Source: Demequina lignilytica
GTDB lineage: Bacteria > Actinomycetota > Actinomycetes > Actinomycetales > Demequinaceae
Assembly: GCF_030418305.1 (NCBI RefSeq)
Contig: NZ_JAUHPX010000003.1
Coordinates: 186,001 to 250,000 of the forward strand
Length of the DNA stretch: 64,000 nucleotides
Reading direction: 5' to 3'
Under the pieces are notes generated by a model. The model was not told the DNA's origin and did not search any database. It saw only the letters and a list, made by a program, of their open reading frames with translations. Numbering within the stretch: the stretch's first letter is position 1; every line of letters starts with the position of its first letter. Positions 44,491 through 53,134 of the stretch are shown here, piece after piece. The translations under genes and the position numbers were made by a program.

Positions 44491-45600
44491 TCAGATGATG
44501 TAGCTGCCGACGCCGCCGGTGATGGCGGCGAGGACCTGCTCGGTGCATTCCTCGATGGACTCGCCGTGGGCGCCGACGGTGACGTCGGCGTCGGTGGGGT
44601 CCTCGTAGGGGTCGGAGATGCCGGTGAACTCGGCGATCTCGCCGGCGCGGGCCTTGGCGTAGAGGCCCTTGCGGTCGCGTGCCTCGCACACCTCGAGGGG
44701 TGTGGCGACGTGGACCAGGACGAACCTGCCGGCGCGCTCGGCCATGGTGCGGACCTCGTCGCGCATGGACCGGTACGGGGCGATGGGGGCGCAGATCGCG
44801 ATGCCGCCGTGGGCGGCGAGCTGGGAGGCGACCCAGCCGATGCGGCGGACGTTGAGCTCGCGGTCGGCGCGGGAGAAGCCCAGTCCTGAGGAGAGCATGG
44901 CGCGGACCTCGTCGCCGTCGAGGAGGGTGACGCGCTGGTGGGTCTCCGCGCGCAGGCGGCCTGTGAGCTGGCGGGCGATGGTGGACTTGCCGGAGCCGGA
45001 CAGGCCGGTGAAGAGGACGACGAGGCCGTTGCCTCGGGGCGCGCGCTGACGTCGGGACACGGTGACGTGGCCGGCAGTGGTGACCTCGGCGAGGTGGCTG
45101 AGGAGCTCGATGCGGGCGTCGCCGTCGAGGTGCTCGGCGGCGGGTTCGGGCAGGACGCGGACGGTGCGTCGGTCGCGCTGGGCGGTGTGGACCGCGCGTG
45201 ACAGCGCCTCGGGGTCGCCGGCGTCGAGGTGGATGACGGGCTCGTCGCCGGGGACGTGGTCGTGGCCGACGGCGAGGACGGCGTGGTCGAGCAGGGGGCG
45301 ACCCGGTCCGGGGCGCAGGGGCGCGAACGGCGGGGTCGCGGGTTCGCGCAGGGCGGTGACGGTGCCGGCGACCCAGGTGCCTCGGTCGGTGGTGGTGGAC
45401 TCGTCGACCTCGATCACCGCGATGGGAGTGGTCTCGGTGTCGAGCAGCTCGATCTGGCGGCCCGCGGTGACGTCGCGGATGAGGAGGGTGGCGACGTGCC
45501 CGGCGACCGTGGGCAGGTGGTAGCGGGGCCGGGTGCCGTAGGCGCCGGCGAGGATGAGCTCGAGCTCGTTGAGCTGGGTGCGGGTCAGCCTGAGCTGCAC
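44491..45600 (-). CDS. cysC: Adenylylsulfate kinase with extra N-terminal domain
   Basis: This 369-residue protein has a C-terminal APS kinase domain (about 185-369) that phosphorylates adenylylsulfate to PAPS. The P-loop is GLSGSGKS at residues 199-206. Further motifs are LLDGDEVRAMLSSGLGFSRADRELNVRRIGWVA and DRKGLYAKARAGEIAEFTGISDPYE. Stand-alone CysC is about 200 residues. The extra 180 N-terminal residues start with LTRTQLNELELILAGAYGT and resemble the PUA-like N-terminal domain of ATP sulfurylases. It is the last gene of the sulfate operon. Confidence 0.9.
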   Translation of the reverse strand: MQLRLTRTQLNELELILAGAYGTRPRYHLPTVAGHVATLLIRDVTAGRQIELLDTETTPIAVIEVDESTTTDRGTWVAGTVTALREPATPPFAPLRPGPGRPLLDHAVLAVGHDHVPGDEPVIHLDAGDPEALSRAVHTAQRDRRTVRVLPEPAAEHLDGDARIELLSHLAEVTTAGHVTVSRRQRAPRGNGLVVLFTGLSGSGKSTIARQLTGRLRAETHQRVTLLDGDEVRAMLSSGLGFSRADRELNVRRIGWVASQLAAHGGIAICAPIAPYRSMRDEVRTMAERAGRFVLVHVATPLEVCEARDRKGLYAKARAGEIAEFTGISDPYEDPTDADVTVGAHGESIEECTEQVLAAITGGVGSYII

Positions 45601-45601
45601 G

Positions 45602-46543
45602 TCAGTCTCCCTTGGTGGGCCGGGTCTTGCGGCGCTTGTCCTGGTGGATGAAGAACGAGAACCCCAGGGACCGGCGGATCAGGCCCCACGCGAGGGTGCC
45701 GCCGACGAGCGCGACGGCCAGGGCGACCAGGGTCCACTCGTTGGACACGCCGATGAGCTTGAGCCCGGCGATCATGAGCACGATCGCGAGGGCGCGGCGG
45801 ACGATGCCGCCGGAGACCCGCGAGGAGATGTGCGCGCCGATGTAGGCGCCCGGGATGGAGCCGATGATGATGGGCCAGGTGACGGACCAGTCGACGTCGC
45901 CGAAGATGAGGTGCGCGATGGCCGCCGCGAACACGAGCGGAACGGCCTGGACCAGGTCGGTGCCGACGAGCTGGGAGGCCTTGAGGGTCGGGTACAGCGC
46001 CATCAGGGCGACGATGATGAGGGAGCCCGACCCGACGGACGTCAGGCCGACCATGAGGCCGCCGACGACGCCGACGATGATGGTCGGGATGGGGCGGGCG
46101 ATGACCTCGGGGCGTTCCTTGGGCAGGGGGGAGCCCTTGCCGTCGCGGGACTGGGCGCGCTCGCGCAGACGAAGGTAGGCGCGGGCGAGCAGGCCGGCGG
46201 AGGAGACCATGAGCACGTAGCCCAGGGCGTGCTTGATGAAGGCCTGCACCTCGGGCCCGGGGCCGATCCAGTGGGCGATCAGCACGCCCAGGAACGCGGC
46301 CGGTACCGAGCCTCCGACCAGCAGCTTCACGAGCGTCCAGTTGACGGTGCCGTTGCGCCAGTGCACCCAGGAGCCCGCCGGCTTCATGGCGGCGGAGGCG
46401 ACCACGTCGGAGGACACCGCCGTCAGCGGTGGGATGTTGAAGAACAGCACGAGCACCGGGGTCATGAGGGCGCCACCGCCCATGCCGGTGAGCCCGACCA
46501 CGATGCCGATGCCGAACGCGACGGCCAGCAGTGCCGGGTCCAT
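45602..46543 (-). CDS. TauE/SafE-family sulfite or sulfonate exporter
   Basis: This 313-residue protein has about eight predicted membrane segments in the two-fold TauE/SafE pattern (VGLTGMGGGALMTPVLVLFFNI; VGLTSVGSGSLIIVALMALYPTLKASQLVGTDLVQAVP). Family members are thought to move sulfite, sulfoacetate or related anions. Its position between cysN and cysC suggests export of excess sulfite or, alternatively, uptake of sulfate. No dedicated sulfate ABC importer is encoded in the window. Its gap to each neighbour is small (1 and 12 bp), so it belongs to the operon. Confidence 0.88.
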   Translation of the reverse strand: MDPALLAVAFGIGIVVGLTGMGGGALMTPVLVLFFNIPPLTAVSSDVVASAAMKPAGSWVHWRNGTVNWTLVKLLVGGSVPAAFLGVLIAHWIGPGPEVQAFIKHALGYVLMVSSAGLLARAYLRLRERAQSRDGKGSPLPKERPEVIARPIPTIIVGVVGGLMVGLTSVGSGSLIIVALMALYPTLKASQLVGTDLVQAVPLVFAAAIAHLIFGDVDWSVTWPIIIGSIPGAYIGAHISSRVSGGIVRRALAIVLMIAGLKLIGVSNEWTLVALAVALVGGTLAWGLIRRSLGFSFFIHQDKRRKTRPTKGD

Positions 46544-46555
46544 GCGGGAGGGCTC

Positions 46556-47803
46556 CTAGCTGTGACGGATGACGCCCGCGCCGACCGTGCGGTTCGCGGA
46601 CTCGTCGATCAGGATGAACGAGCCGGTGGCGCGGTTGTCGGCGTAGTCGTCGACCAGCAGCGGCGACGTGACGCGCAGCTTGATGCGGCCCAGGGAGTTC
46701 AGGCCCAGCTGGGTGGCGTCGGGGTCGCGGTGCAGGGTGTTGACGTCAAGCTCGTACGCGATGTCCTTGACCATCGCGCGGGCCATCCGCGTGGTGTGGA
46801 GGATGCCGTACTTCTTGCCGACCACGAGCGGCTCGGCGTCCATCCAGCAGATGGTGGCGTCGACGTCCTGGGTCGGCTCGGGGTGGTTGCCCACCCGGCA
46901 CAGGATGTCCCCACGCGAGACGTCGATCTCGTCCTCCAGGCGCACCGTGACCGACTGCGGCGGCTGGGCCGTCTCGAGGGGGCCCGAGGGGCCGTCGATC
47001 GCGGCGATCTTCGACGTCATGCCGGACGGCAGCGCCATCACCTCGTCGCCGACCTTGAGGATGCCCGAGGCGACCTGTCCCGCGAAGCCGCGGTAGTCGT
47101 GGACGTCGTTGCGCATCGGCCGGATCACGTACTGGACCGGGAAGCGCACGTCCTGCAGGTTGCGGTCCGACGCGATGTGGACGTGCTCGAGGTGGTGCAT
47201 CAGCGACGCGCCGTCGTACCACGGCATGTTCACCGACCGGTCCACGACGTTGTCACCCAGCAGGGCCGACAGCGGGATCGCCGTCAGGTCGGGCACATCG
47301 AGCTTCGACGCGAACTGCGAGAACTCCTCGTAGATGTCGTTGAAGACGGCCTCGTCCCAGCCGACCAGGTCCATCTTGTTCACCGCGAGGACCAGGTGGG
47401 GGACCCGCAGCAGCGACGCGATGGTGGCGTGGCGGCGCGACTGCTCCGTCATGCCCTTGCGGGCGTCGACCAGGATGATCGCCAGGTCCGCCGTGGAGGC
47501 GCCCGTGACCATGTTGCGGGTGTACTGCTGGTGCCCGGGGGTGTCCGCGATGATGAACTTGCGCCTCGGGGTCGCGAAGTAGCGGTACGCCACGTCGATG
47601 GTGATGCCCTGCTCACGCTCGGCGCGCAGGCCGTCGGTGAGCAGCGCGAGGTCCGTGTACTCCGTGCCACGGGCCTTCGACGCGGCCTCGACGGACTCCA
47701 GCTGGTCCTCGAAGATCGACTTGCTGTCGTACAGCAGGCGCCCGATCAGGGTGGACTTGCCGTCGTCGACCGAGCCGGCCGTGGCGAATCGCAGCAGATC
47801 CAT
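46556..47803 (-). CDS. cysN: Sulfate adenylyltransferase GTPase subunit
   Basis: This 415-residue GTPase works with CysD to activate sulfate to adenylylsulfate. It has the P-loop GSVDDGKS at residues 10-17, the switch segment GITIDVAYRYF, DTPGHQQY and the NKMDLV specificity motif, then two elongation-factor-like beta-barrels. It lacks the C-terminal APS kinase that is fused to CysN in mycobacteria; that activity is provided by the separate cysC gene. The ATG overlaps the cysD stop by one base, and GGAAGGG lies upstream. Confidence 0.95.
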   Translation of the reverse strand: MDLLRFATAGSVDDGKSTLIGRLLYDSKSIFEDQLESVEAASKARGTEYTDLALLTDGLRAEREQGITIDVAYRYFATPRRKFIIADTPGHQQYTRNMVTGASTADLAIILVDARKGMTEQSRRHATIASLLRVPHLVLAVNKMDLVGWDEAVFNDIYEEFSQFASKLDVPDLTAIPLSALLGDNVVDRSVNMPWYDGASLMHHLEHVHIASDRNLQDVRFPVQYVIRPMRNDVHDYRGFAGQVASGILKVGDEVMALPSGMTSKIAAIDGPSGPLETAQPPQSVTVRLEDEIDVSRGDILCRVGNHPEPTQDVDATICWMDAEPLVVGKKYGILHTTRMARAMVKDIAYELDVNTLHRDPDATQLGLNSLGRIKLRVTSPLLVDDYADNRATGSFILIDESANRTVGAGVIRHS

Positions 47804-48708
47804 CAGAAGTACCCTTCCTTCTTGCGGTCCTCCATCGCGGCCTCCGACACCCGGTCGTCGCCGCGGGTGGCACCCCGCTCCGTGAGCCGCGTCGCCGCGG
47901 TCTCCGCGATGATCTTGTCCACCGTGTCCGCGTCGGACAGCACGGCGGCGGTCAGCGTCGCATCGCCGACGGTGCGGTAGCGCACCGTGCGCCGCTCGAT
48001 CATCTCGTCCTCGCGCGGCTGGCAGAACTCGTTCGCGGCCATCCACATCCCGCCGCGGTGGAACACGTCGCGCTCGTGCGCGAGATAGATCGAGGGGACC
48101 TCGATCTCGCGCGACGCGACGTAGTCCCAGATGTCCAGCTCGGTCCAGTTCGACAGCGGGAACACCCGGATCGACTCGCCCTGGTGGACGCGGCCGTTGT
48201 ACAGCGACCACAGCTCGGGACGCTGGTTGCGCGGATCCCACTGGCCGAACTCGTCGCGGAAGGAGAACACGCGCTCCTTCGCGCGGGCCTTCTCCTCGTC
48301 GCGGCGGGCTCCGCCCATGCACGCGTCGAACCTGTTCGACTCGATGGTCTCCAGCAGCACCGGCGTCTGGATCCGGTTGCGCGACCCGTTGGGCTCCTCG
48401 CGGACCGTTCCCTTGTCGATCGCGGCCTGCACCGACCCGACCACCAGCTGCAGGTCGTACTGCTCCACGATCCGGTCGCGGTAGTCGAGCACCTCGGGGA
48501 AGTTGTGACCCGTGTCGATGTGCACCACCGGCATCGGCAGCCGCGCCGGCGCGAACGCCTTCAGCGCGATGTGCAGCAGCACGATCGAGTCCTTGCCGCC
48601 GGAGAACAGCAGCGCCGGCCGCTCCATCTGCGCCACGACCTCGCGCACGATGTGGATCGCCTCGGCCTCGAGCGCATCGAGCTGGCTGAGAGTGTTCTGG
48701 GACGTCAT
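47803..48708 (-). CDS. cysD: Sulfate adenylyltransferase catalytic subunit
   Basis: This 301-residue PP-loop enzyme has the SGGKDS motif at residues 36-41, VVHIDTGHNFPEVLDYRD, and MGGARRDEEKARAKERVFSFRDEFGQWDPRNQRPE, all typical of CysD. It transfers AMP from ATP to sulfate with GTP hydrolysis by CysN. It overlaps cysQ upstream by four bases and cysN downstream by one, so the first three genes of the operon are tightly coupled. Confidence 0.96.
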   Translation of the reverse strand: MTSQNTLSQLDALEAEAIHIVREVVAQMERPALLFSGGKDSIVLLHIALKAFAPARLPMPVVHIDTGHNFPEVLDYRDRIVEQYDLQLVVGSVQAAIDKGTVREEPNGSRNRIQTPVLLETIESNRFDACMGGARRDEEKARAKERVFSFRDEFGQWDPRNQRPELWSLYNGRVHQGESIRVFPLSNWTELDIWDYVASREIEVPSIYLAHERDVFHRGGMWMAANEFCQPREDEMIERRTVRYRTVGDATLTAAVLSDADTVDKIIAETAATRLTERGATRGDDRVSEAAMEDRKKEGYF

Positions 48709-49481
48709 GCGGTTCCTCCGTCGCGCTCGCCGGCCACCGCCGCGAGGATCGGTCCGGCCAGATCCGGACGGCACACCACCAGATCCGGAAGATAGGGATC
48801 TGCGCCATTGTAGACAAGGGGCGAGCCGTCGATGCGCGACGTGTGAAGACCAGCCGCTCGCGCGAGCGCGACCGGCGCCGCGGAGTCCCACTGATACTGG
48901 CCGCCCGCATGGACGTACGCCTCGACCTGACCGCGCACCACCGCCGCGATCTTCACGCCGGCCGAGCCCATCGGCACCAGCTCGGCGTTCAACGCGGCAC
49001 GCACCGGCTCCGTCACCGCCGGTGGACGCGACCGCGACACCGCCAGCCGCACGGGAGCATCGGGAGCGCCCGCCGGCACCGCGGCGACCGACGACGAGTC
49101 GAGCACCAGGTCCTCCCCGGGGATCGCGACCGCGCCGAACACCAGCTCGCCCGCCTCCCACAACGCCACGTGCACCGCCCAGTCCGCGCGGCCCTCCGAG
49201 TACTCCCGCGTGCCGTCGAGCGGATCGATGATCCACACGCGATCCGCCGCCAGGCGTGCCGCCGAGTCCTTCGCCTCCTCGCTCAGCACCGCGTCGCCCG
49301 GGCGGTGCTCCGCCAGCAGGCCCGCCAGCAGCGCCTGCGCGGCCGCATCCCCGGCGTCGCCCAAGGCGCGACCTTCCAGGCCCGACACCTCGCGCACCCG
49401 CAGCAGCTCCTCGCCCGCAGCGCGCGCCAGCATCACCCCCAGCGCGGAGTCGTCGCGCATGGCCTGTTCCATCGGTCGCAT
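48705..49481 (-). CDS. cysQ: 3'(2'),5'-bisphosphate nucleotidase
   Basis: This enzyme of about 258 residues is of the inositol-monophosphatase fold and removes the 3'-phosphate of PAP or PAPS, protecting sulfate assimilation from product inhibition. The metal-binding motifs are DAVLSEEAKDS, WIIDPLDGTREYSEG and QWDSAAPVALARAAG. It is the first gene of the sulfate operon. The start is uncertain: ATG 49481 is annotated, ATGs at 49472 and 49460 are possible, and none has a strong ribosome binding site. Confidence 0.9.
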   Translation of the reverse strand: MRPMEQAMRDDSALGVMLARAAGEELLRVREVSGLEGRALGDAGDAAAQALLAGLLAEHRPGDAVLSEEAKDSAARLAADRVWIIDPLDGTREYSEGRADWAVHVALWEAGELVFGAVAIPGEDLVLDSSSVAAVPAGAPDAPVRLAVSRSRPPAVTEPVRAALNAELVPMGSAGVKIAAVVRGQVEAYVHAGGQYQWDSAAPVALARAAGLHTSRIDGSPLVYNGADPYLPDLVVCRPDLAGPILAAVAGERDGGTA

Positions 49482-49642
49482 CCCATCGTCGTCACGGATC
49501 GTCGGGACAACGGTAACGGTCCGCCTGGCCGTCGCGCGCACCGGTCGCCGCACCGAGGCGTCCCGGCGCCTGCCGCGCGGGCATCCCCGGGGCCGCCCGC
49601 TCCGATCGATAGGGTGAGGGCAACCGGCCGAAGGAGTGCGCC

Positions 49643-50110
49643 ATGCCGACGACGCCCGACGACCCGCGGACGCCCTCAGCCGAGGGCGGTCCCCTCTCGC
49701 TCCCGGACGAGTGGGTGGGGATGCCGCCCGCCCGTCCGGAGTCCGCGCGGGGCGTGCCCGACGCCGCCCCGGCCGCCGGCACGTGGCCGGCCGCGGCTGC
49801 TCCCCTCGCCTCCTCCACGCACAACAGCCGCGCGCTGATCGGCGTGATCCTGGGCGGTCTCGCGGCCGCGGGGGCCGCGGCCGCGTGGGTGGGACTGGGA
49901 TTCGTCCCGCTGCTCGGGGTGATCGGCCTCGGGATCGGTGGGATCGTGCTGTCCGCGATGGCGCTGACCTCGGTGCGCCGGGGCCTCGCCACCAACCGCG
50001 GTCTCGCCGTCACGGGCCTGGTCCTGTCGATCCTCGGAATCGTCGGAGTGGTCGCGCTCTACGCGTACGTGATCGCGCTGGTCGGCGCGCTCGTCGGCGG
50101 CACTGCTTGA
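49643..50110 (+). CDS. DUF4190-like membrane protein
   Basis: This 155-residue protein has a disordered Pro/Ala-rich N-terminus of about 65 residues and then two or three membrane segments (ALIGVILGGLAAAGAAAAWVGLGFVPLLGVIGLGIGGIVLSAMAL; GLAVTGLVLSILGIVGVVALYAYVIALVG). The layout fits DUF4190. AAGGAG lies eight bases before the ATG. Its stop overlaps the next gene as TTGA. The function is unknown. A related protein is encoded at 57879-58442. Confidence 0.75.
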   Translation: MPTTPDDPRTPSAEGGPLSLPDEWVGMPPARPESARGVPDAAPAAGTWPAAAAPLASSTHNSRALIGVILGGLAAAGAAAAWVGLGFVPLLGVIGLGIGGIVLSAMALTSVRRGLATNRGLAVTGLVLSILGIVGVVALYAYVIALVGALVGGTA

Positions 50111-51132
50111 CCGACCGTCTGTGGCACGCGGGTGACGCCGCCGAGCTCGGCGCCGTCGCGGAGGCGGTGCGCGCGTGGGCGCCGGCCGCGGCGGACTCCC
50201 CTCTCTACCTCCTCTACGCGACGCGCATCGCCGACGATCCGGAGCTGCTCGCGGTGGTGGCGCAGATCCGCTCGACGCCGCCGCTCAACGTCCTCTTCGC
50301 CGCGGTGCAGCTGCTGCTCGCTCCCGACGATGCGCTCGCGGCCTGGTACCCGCGCCTCGGGGGTGGCCGTGCCGTGCACGACGGGGACCCGTACGGGGTG
50401 TTCCGGCGGTTCGCCCTCGCCCGCCACGGGGAGATCCTGGCGATCGCGCGCTCCAGGACGACCCAGACCAACGAGGTCGGCCGATGCGCCGCGCTCCTGC
50501 CCGTGGTCGCCGCCGAGGTCGCGAGCCGTGGGTGGGGTGCGGTGCACGCCGTCGACGTCGGCGCGGCGGCCGGGCTGAACCTGCTGATGGACCGGGTCGC
50601 GTACGACTACGGCGCCGCCCGGCTCGGCGAGGGTCCGTTCACGCTTCCCGGTCATCGTCGCGGCGGCCCGCCGGTGCCGGCGAGCGTTCCCGTGATCGCG
50701 TCGCGCACCGGGGTCGACCTCGCGCCGGTGGCCCTCGACCACCCCGAGAACGTCGCGTGGCTCGAGGCGCTCGTATGGCCCGAGCAGACCGCGCGCCTCG
50801 ACCGGTTGCGCGCGGCCGTCGCCCTGCGCGGCGAGACGGAGGTCAGGATGATCGCCGGCGACGCGGCCGAGGTGCTGGGCCCGACGCTCGCCGGCCTGCC
50901 GCCGGGTCCGACGGTCGTATGGCACACCGTGGCGCTCTATCAGGCGCCCGCGGGGGTGCGCGAGGCTATCGACGATGCGGTCGAGGAGGCCGCGCGGACC
51001 CGTCCGGTGGTGCGGATCGGGATGGAGCCCCGGGGAGACGGCATCACCGAGGTGCGGGTGGGTCCCCGGTACACGACCGCGGAGACGGTCGCCCTCGCGC
51101 ACGCTCACGGCGCCTGGTACGACGCTCCCTGA
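50107..51132 (+). CDS. DUF2332-family protein
   Basis: This 341-residue soluble protein matches DUF2332 (LWHAGDAAELGAVAEAV; ARSRTTQTNEVGRCAALLPVV; VDVGAAAGLNLLMDRVAYDYG). VDVGAAAGLNLL resembles a SAM-binding glycine loop, and PTVVWHTVALYQ follows, so a methyltransferase-like fold is plausible. The TTG start overlaps the DUF4190 gene by four bases. The family is common in actinobacteria, and its function is unknown to me. Confidence 0.82.
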   Translation: MTDRLWHAGDAAELGAVAEAVRAWAPAAADSPLYLLYATRIADDPELLAVVAQIRSTPPLNVLFAAVQLLLAPDDALAAWYPRLGGGRAVHDGDPYGVFRRFALARHGEILAIARSRTTQTNEVGRCAALLPVVAAEVASRGWGAVHAVDVGAAAGLNLLMDRVAYDYGAARLGEGPFTLPGHRRGGPPVPASVPVIASRTGVDLAPVALDHPENVAWLEALVWPEQTARLDRLRAAVALRGETEVRMIAGDAAEVLGPTLAGLPPGPTVVWHTVALYQAPAGVREAIDDAVEEAARTRPVVRIGMEPRGDGITEVRVGPRYTTAETVALAHAHGAWYDAP

Positions 51133-51180
51133 TCCGCGCCCGGCGGTGTCGCCCGAGGGCCTCCGCGGTGGTGGAGGGCA

Positions 51181-51315
51181 CCATCGGTGACGCTCCCGAA
51201 TTCATGCGGGAACGCACGGGCCTGCGCCGACGCACCCGCGCGCATGGACCGACCGACGCGTGTGCACCCACCCATGTCTGCTCGTGCATGAATACGGGAG
51301 CGTCGGCGCCGATGG
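51181..51315. repeat. Inverted-repeat element between convergent genes
   Basis: Two arms, GACGCTCCCGAATTCATGC (51189-51207) and the complement of GACGCTCCCGTATTCATGC (51286-51304), pair at 18 of 19 positions. The match resumes outward with CCATCGG (51181-51187) and its complement CCGATGG (51309-51315). The interior is 78 bases long. It lies between the DUF2332 gene and the MFS gene. It may be a MITE-like or REP-pair element or a bidirectional transcription barrier. No T-run is present. Confidence 0.65.
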
Positions 51316-51342
51316 TCCCCGGGCCGCCGCGCGGGACGCCGG

Positions 51343-53064
51343 TCAGGGGCTGCGGTCGCCCTCGGGCAGGTCCGCGCCCTCCGTCCGGTCCGCATCGTCC
51401 GCTGCCGCCCCTCCGCCGATGGCGTGGTCGCCGTCGCGCATGGTCTCGAGCCCGGACTTCTCCCGCAGGGGCAGCTGGGGGAGCGCGATCGCCAGCGCGA
51501 GCCCCAGGATCGAGAAGAGCGAGGTCATCAGCAGCACGTTCGCGATCGCGTCCGCGAAGCCCGCACGGAAGGGCGCCGCGAGCACCGGGTCGAGCTCCGA
51601 CAGGAACGACGTGTCATCGAGCGACAGCCCGTCGGCGGCGTCCAGCGACCCGCTCTGCACCACCGCGAGCACCTGCGCGTTCACGGGGTTCTCCAGCGTG
51701 GCCGGGTCCGCGACCACCTCCTGGAACTCGGGCGTCTGAGCCGCGACCTCGAACTCCTCCGCGATGTCCCCCGTGACCGAGGAGAAGAGGATCGACAGGA
51801 AGATCGCGGTCCCGAGGGAGCCGCCGATCTGCCGGAAGAACATGACCGACGCCGAGCCGGCGCCCATGTCGCGGGGCTCGACCGCGTTCTGCACGGCGAG
51901 CATCACGGGTTGCATGATGCCGCCGAGCCCGAGTCCGAACAGGAACGCGCCGAGGCTGAAGAACCACATCGAGCTCTCCGCCTCGAGCCGCGACAACACC
52001 AGCCCAGCGACCACCAGCAGGGTCCCGCCGACCACGGGGAACGGCTTGTACCGGCCCGTCCGGTGGATGATGGGCGCGGCCGAGCCCGCCATCGCCATGA
52101 TGCCGGTCATCATCGGCAGCATCGCCAGCCCCGCCTGCGTGGGCTCCATGCCCTTGGCGATCTGGAGGTACAGCGGCAGGCCCGCCATCCCCCCGAACAT
52201 GGCGAAGCCCATGACGAAGTTGAGCCCCGTCGACACTGCGACCGTGCGGTTGCGGAACATCCTCAGGGGCAGGAGCGCATCGTCCTGCGCCGCCCGCTCG
52301 GCCACGACGAATCCCGCGATGCCCACGACCGACAACGCCGCCAGCGCCAGCACGCTCGGCGAGGTCCACCCCCAGGAGCGCCCCTGCTCCACCACGAGCA
52401 GCATGGGCACGATCGCGGTGATCAGCGCGGCGACGCCCCAGTAGTCGATGCGCGGATGATGCGGCGAGTGCGGCACGTGGAGCACGCGCAGGATCACGGC
52501 GAGCGCGATGAGCCCCAGCGGCACGTTCAGCAGGAAGATCCATCGCCAGCCGGCGACACCCAGGATCGCGTCGGCACCGGCGAAGAAGCCGCCGAGCACG
52601 GGGCCCAGCACCGATGCGATGCCCCACACCCCGAAGAACGCGGCCTGGTACTTGGTGCGCTCGCGCGGGCTGAGGATGTCACCGACGATGATGAGGGCCA
52701 GCGCCATCAGGCCGCCCGCCCCCAGGCCCTGAAGCGCCCGATAGCCCGCGAGCTGGTACATGTCGCCCGCGGTGCCGCAGAGGAGCGAGCCGAGCACGAA
52801 CAGGCTCAGCGAGATCACGTACAGCGGCTTGCGCCCGTAGATGTCGGAGAGCTTGCCGTACAGCGGTGTGGAGATGGTCGACGCGATCAGGTACGCCGTG
52901 GTGACCCAGGCCTGCAGCGTGAGCCCGTTCAGGTCGTCACCGATGGTCCGGATCGCGGTCGCGACGATCATCTGGTCGAGCGCCGCGAGGAACATGCCGA
53001 CCACCAGGCCGCCGACGATGAGGTTGATCTGGCGGCGGCTGAGCAACGGGGAGGGTGCGGGCAT
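51343..53064 (-). CDS. DHA2-type MFS multidrug efflux transporter
   Basis: This 573-residue protein has 14 predicted membrane segments. It carries LAALDQMIVATAIRTIGDDL at the start of helix 1 and GKLSDIYGRKPLYVISLSLFV, the MFS motif A, as well as LQGLGAGGLMALALIIVGDILSPRERTKYQAAFFGVWGIASVLGPVLGG, the motif C of drug/H+ antiporters. A long extracytoplasmic loop lies before the last helix (about 430-500). The start at ATG 53064 has GAGAGGT four bases upstream. The substrates are not known. Confidence 0.9.
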   Translation of the reverse strand: MPAPSPLLSRRQINLIVGGLVVGMFLAALDQMIVATAIRTIGDDLNGLTLQAWVTTAYLIASTISTPLYGKLSDIYGRKPLYVISLSLFVLGSLLCGTAGDMYQLAGYRALQGLGAGGLMALALIIVGDILSPRERTKYQAAFFGVWGIASVLGPVLGGFFAGADAILGVAGWRWIFLLNVPLGLIALAVILRVLHVPHSPHHPRIDYWGVAALITAIVPMLLVVEQGRSWGWTSPSVLALAALSVVGIAGFVVAERAAQDDALLPLRMFRNRTVAVSTGLNFVMGFAMFGGMAGLPLYLQIAKGMEPTQAGLAMLPMMTGIMAMAGSAAPIIHRTGRYKPFPVVGGTLLVVAGLVLSRLEAESSMWFFSLGAFLFGLGLGGIMQPVMLAVQNAVEPRDMGAGSASVMFFRQIGGSLGTAIFLSILFSSVTGDIAEEFEVAAQTPEFQEVVADPATLENPVNAQVLAVVQSGSLDAADGLSLDDTSFLSELDPVLAAPFRAGFADAIANVLLMTSLFSILGLALAIALPQLPLREKSGLETMRDGDHAIGGGAAADDADRTEGADLPEGDRSP

Positions 53065-53134
53065 GGGGACCTCTCGCGGGTGAGGCACCGGGGGGCGAAC
53101 AGCGTCAGCCTACGCGCGCCCTACGCTGGGAGCC

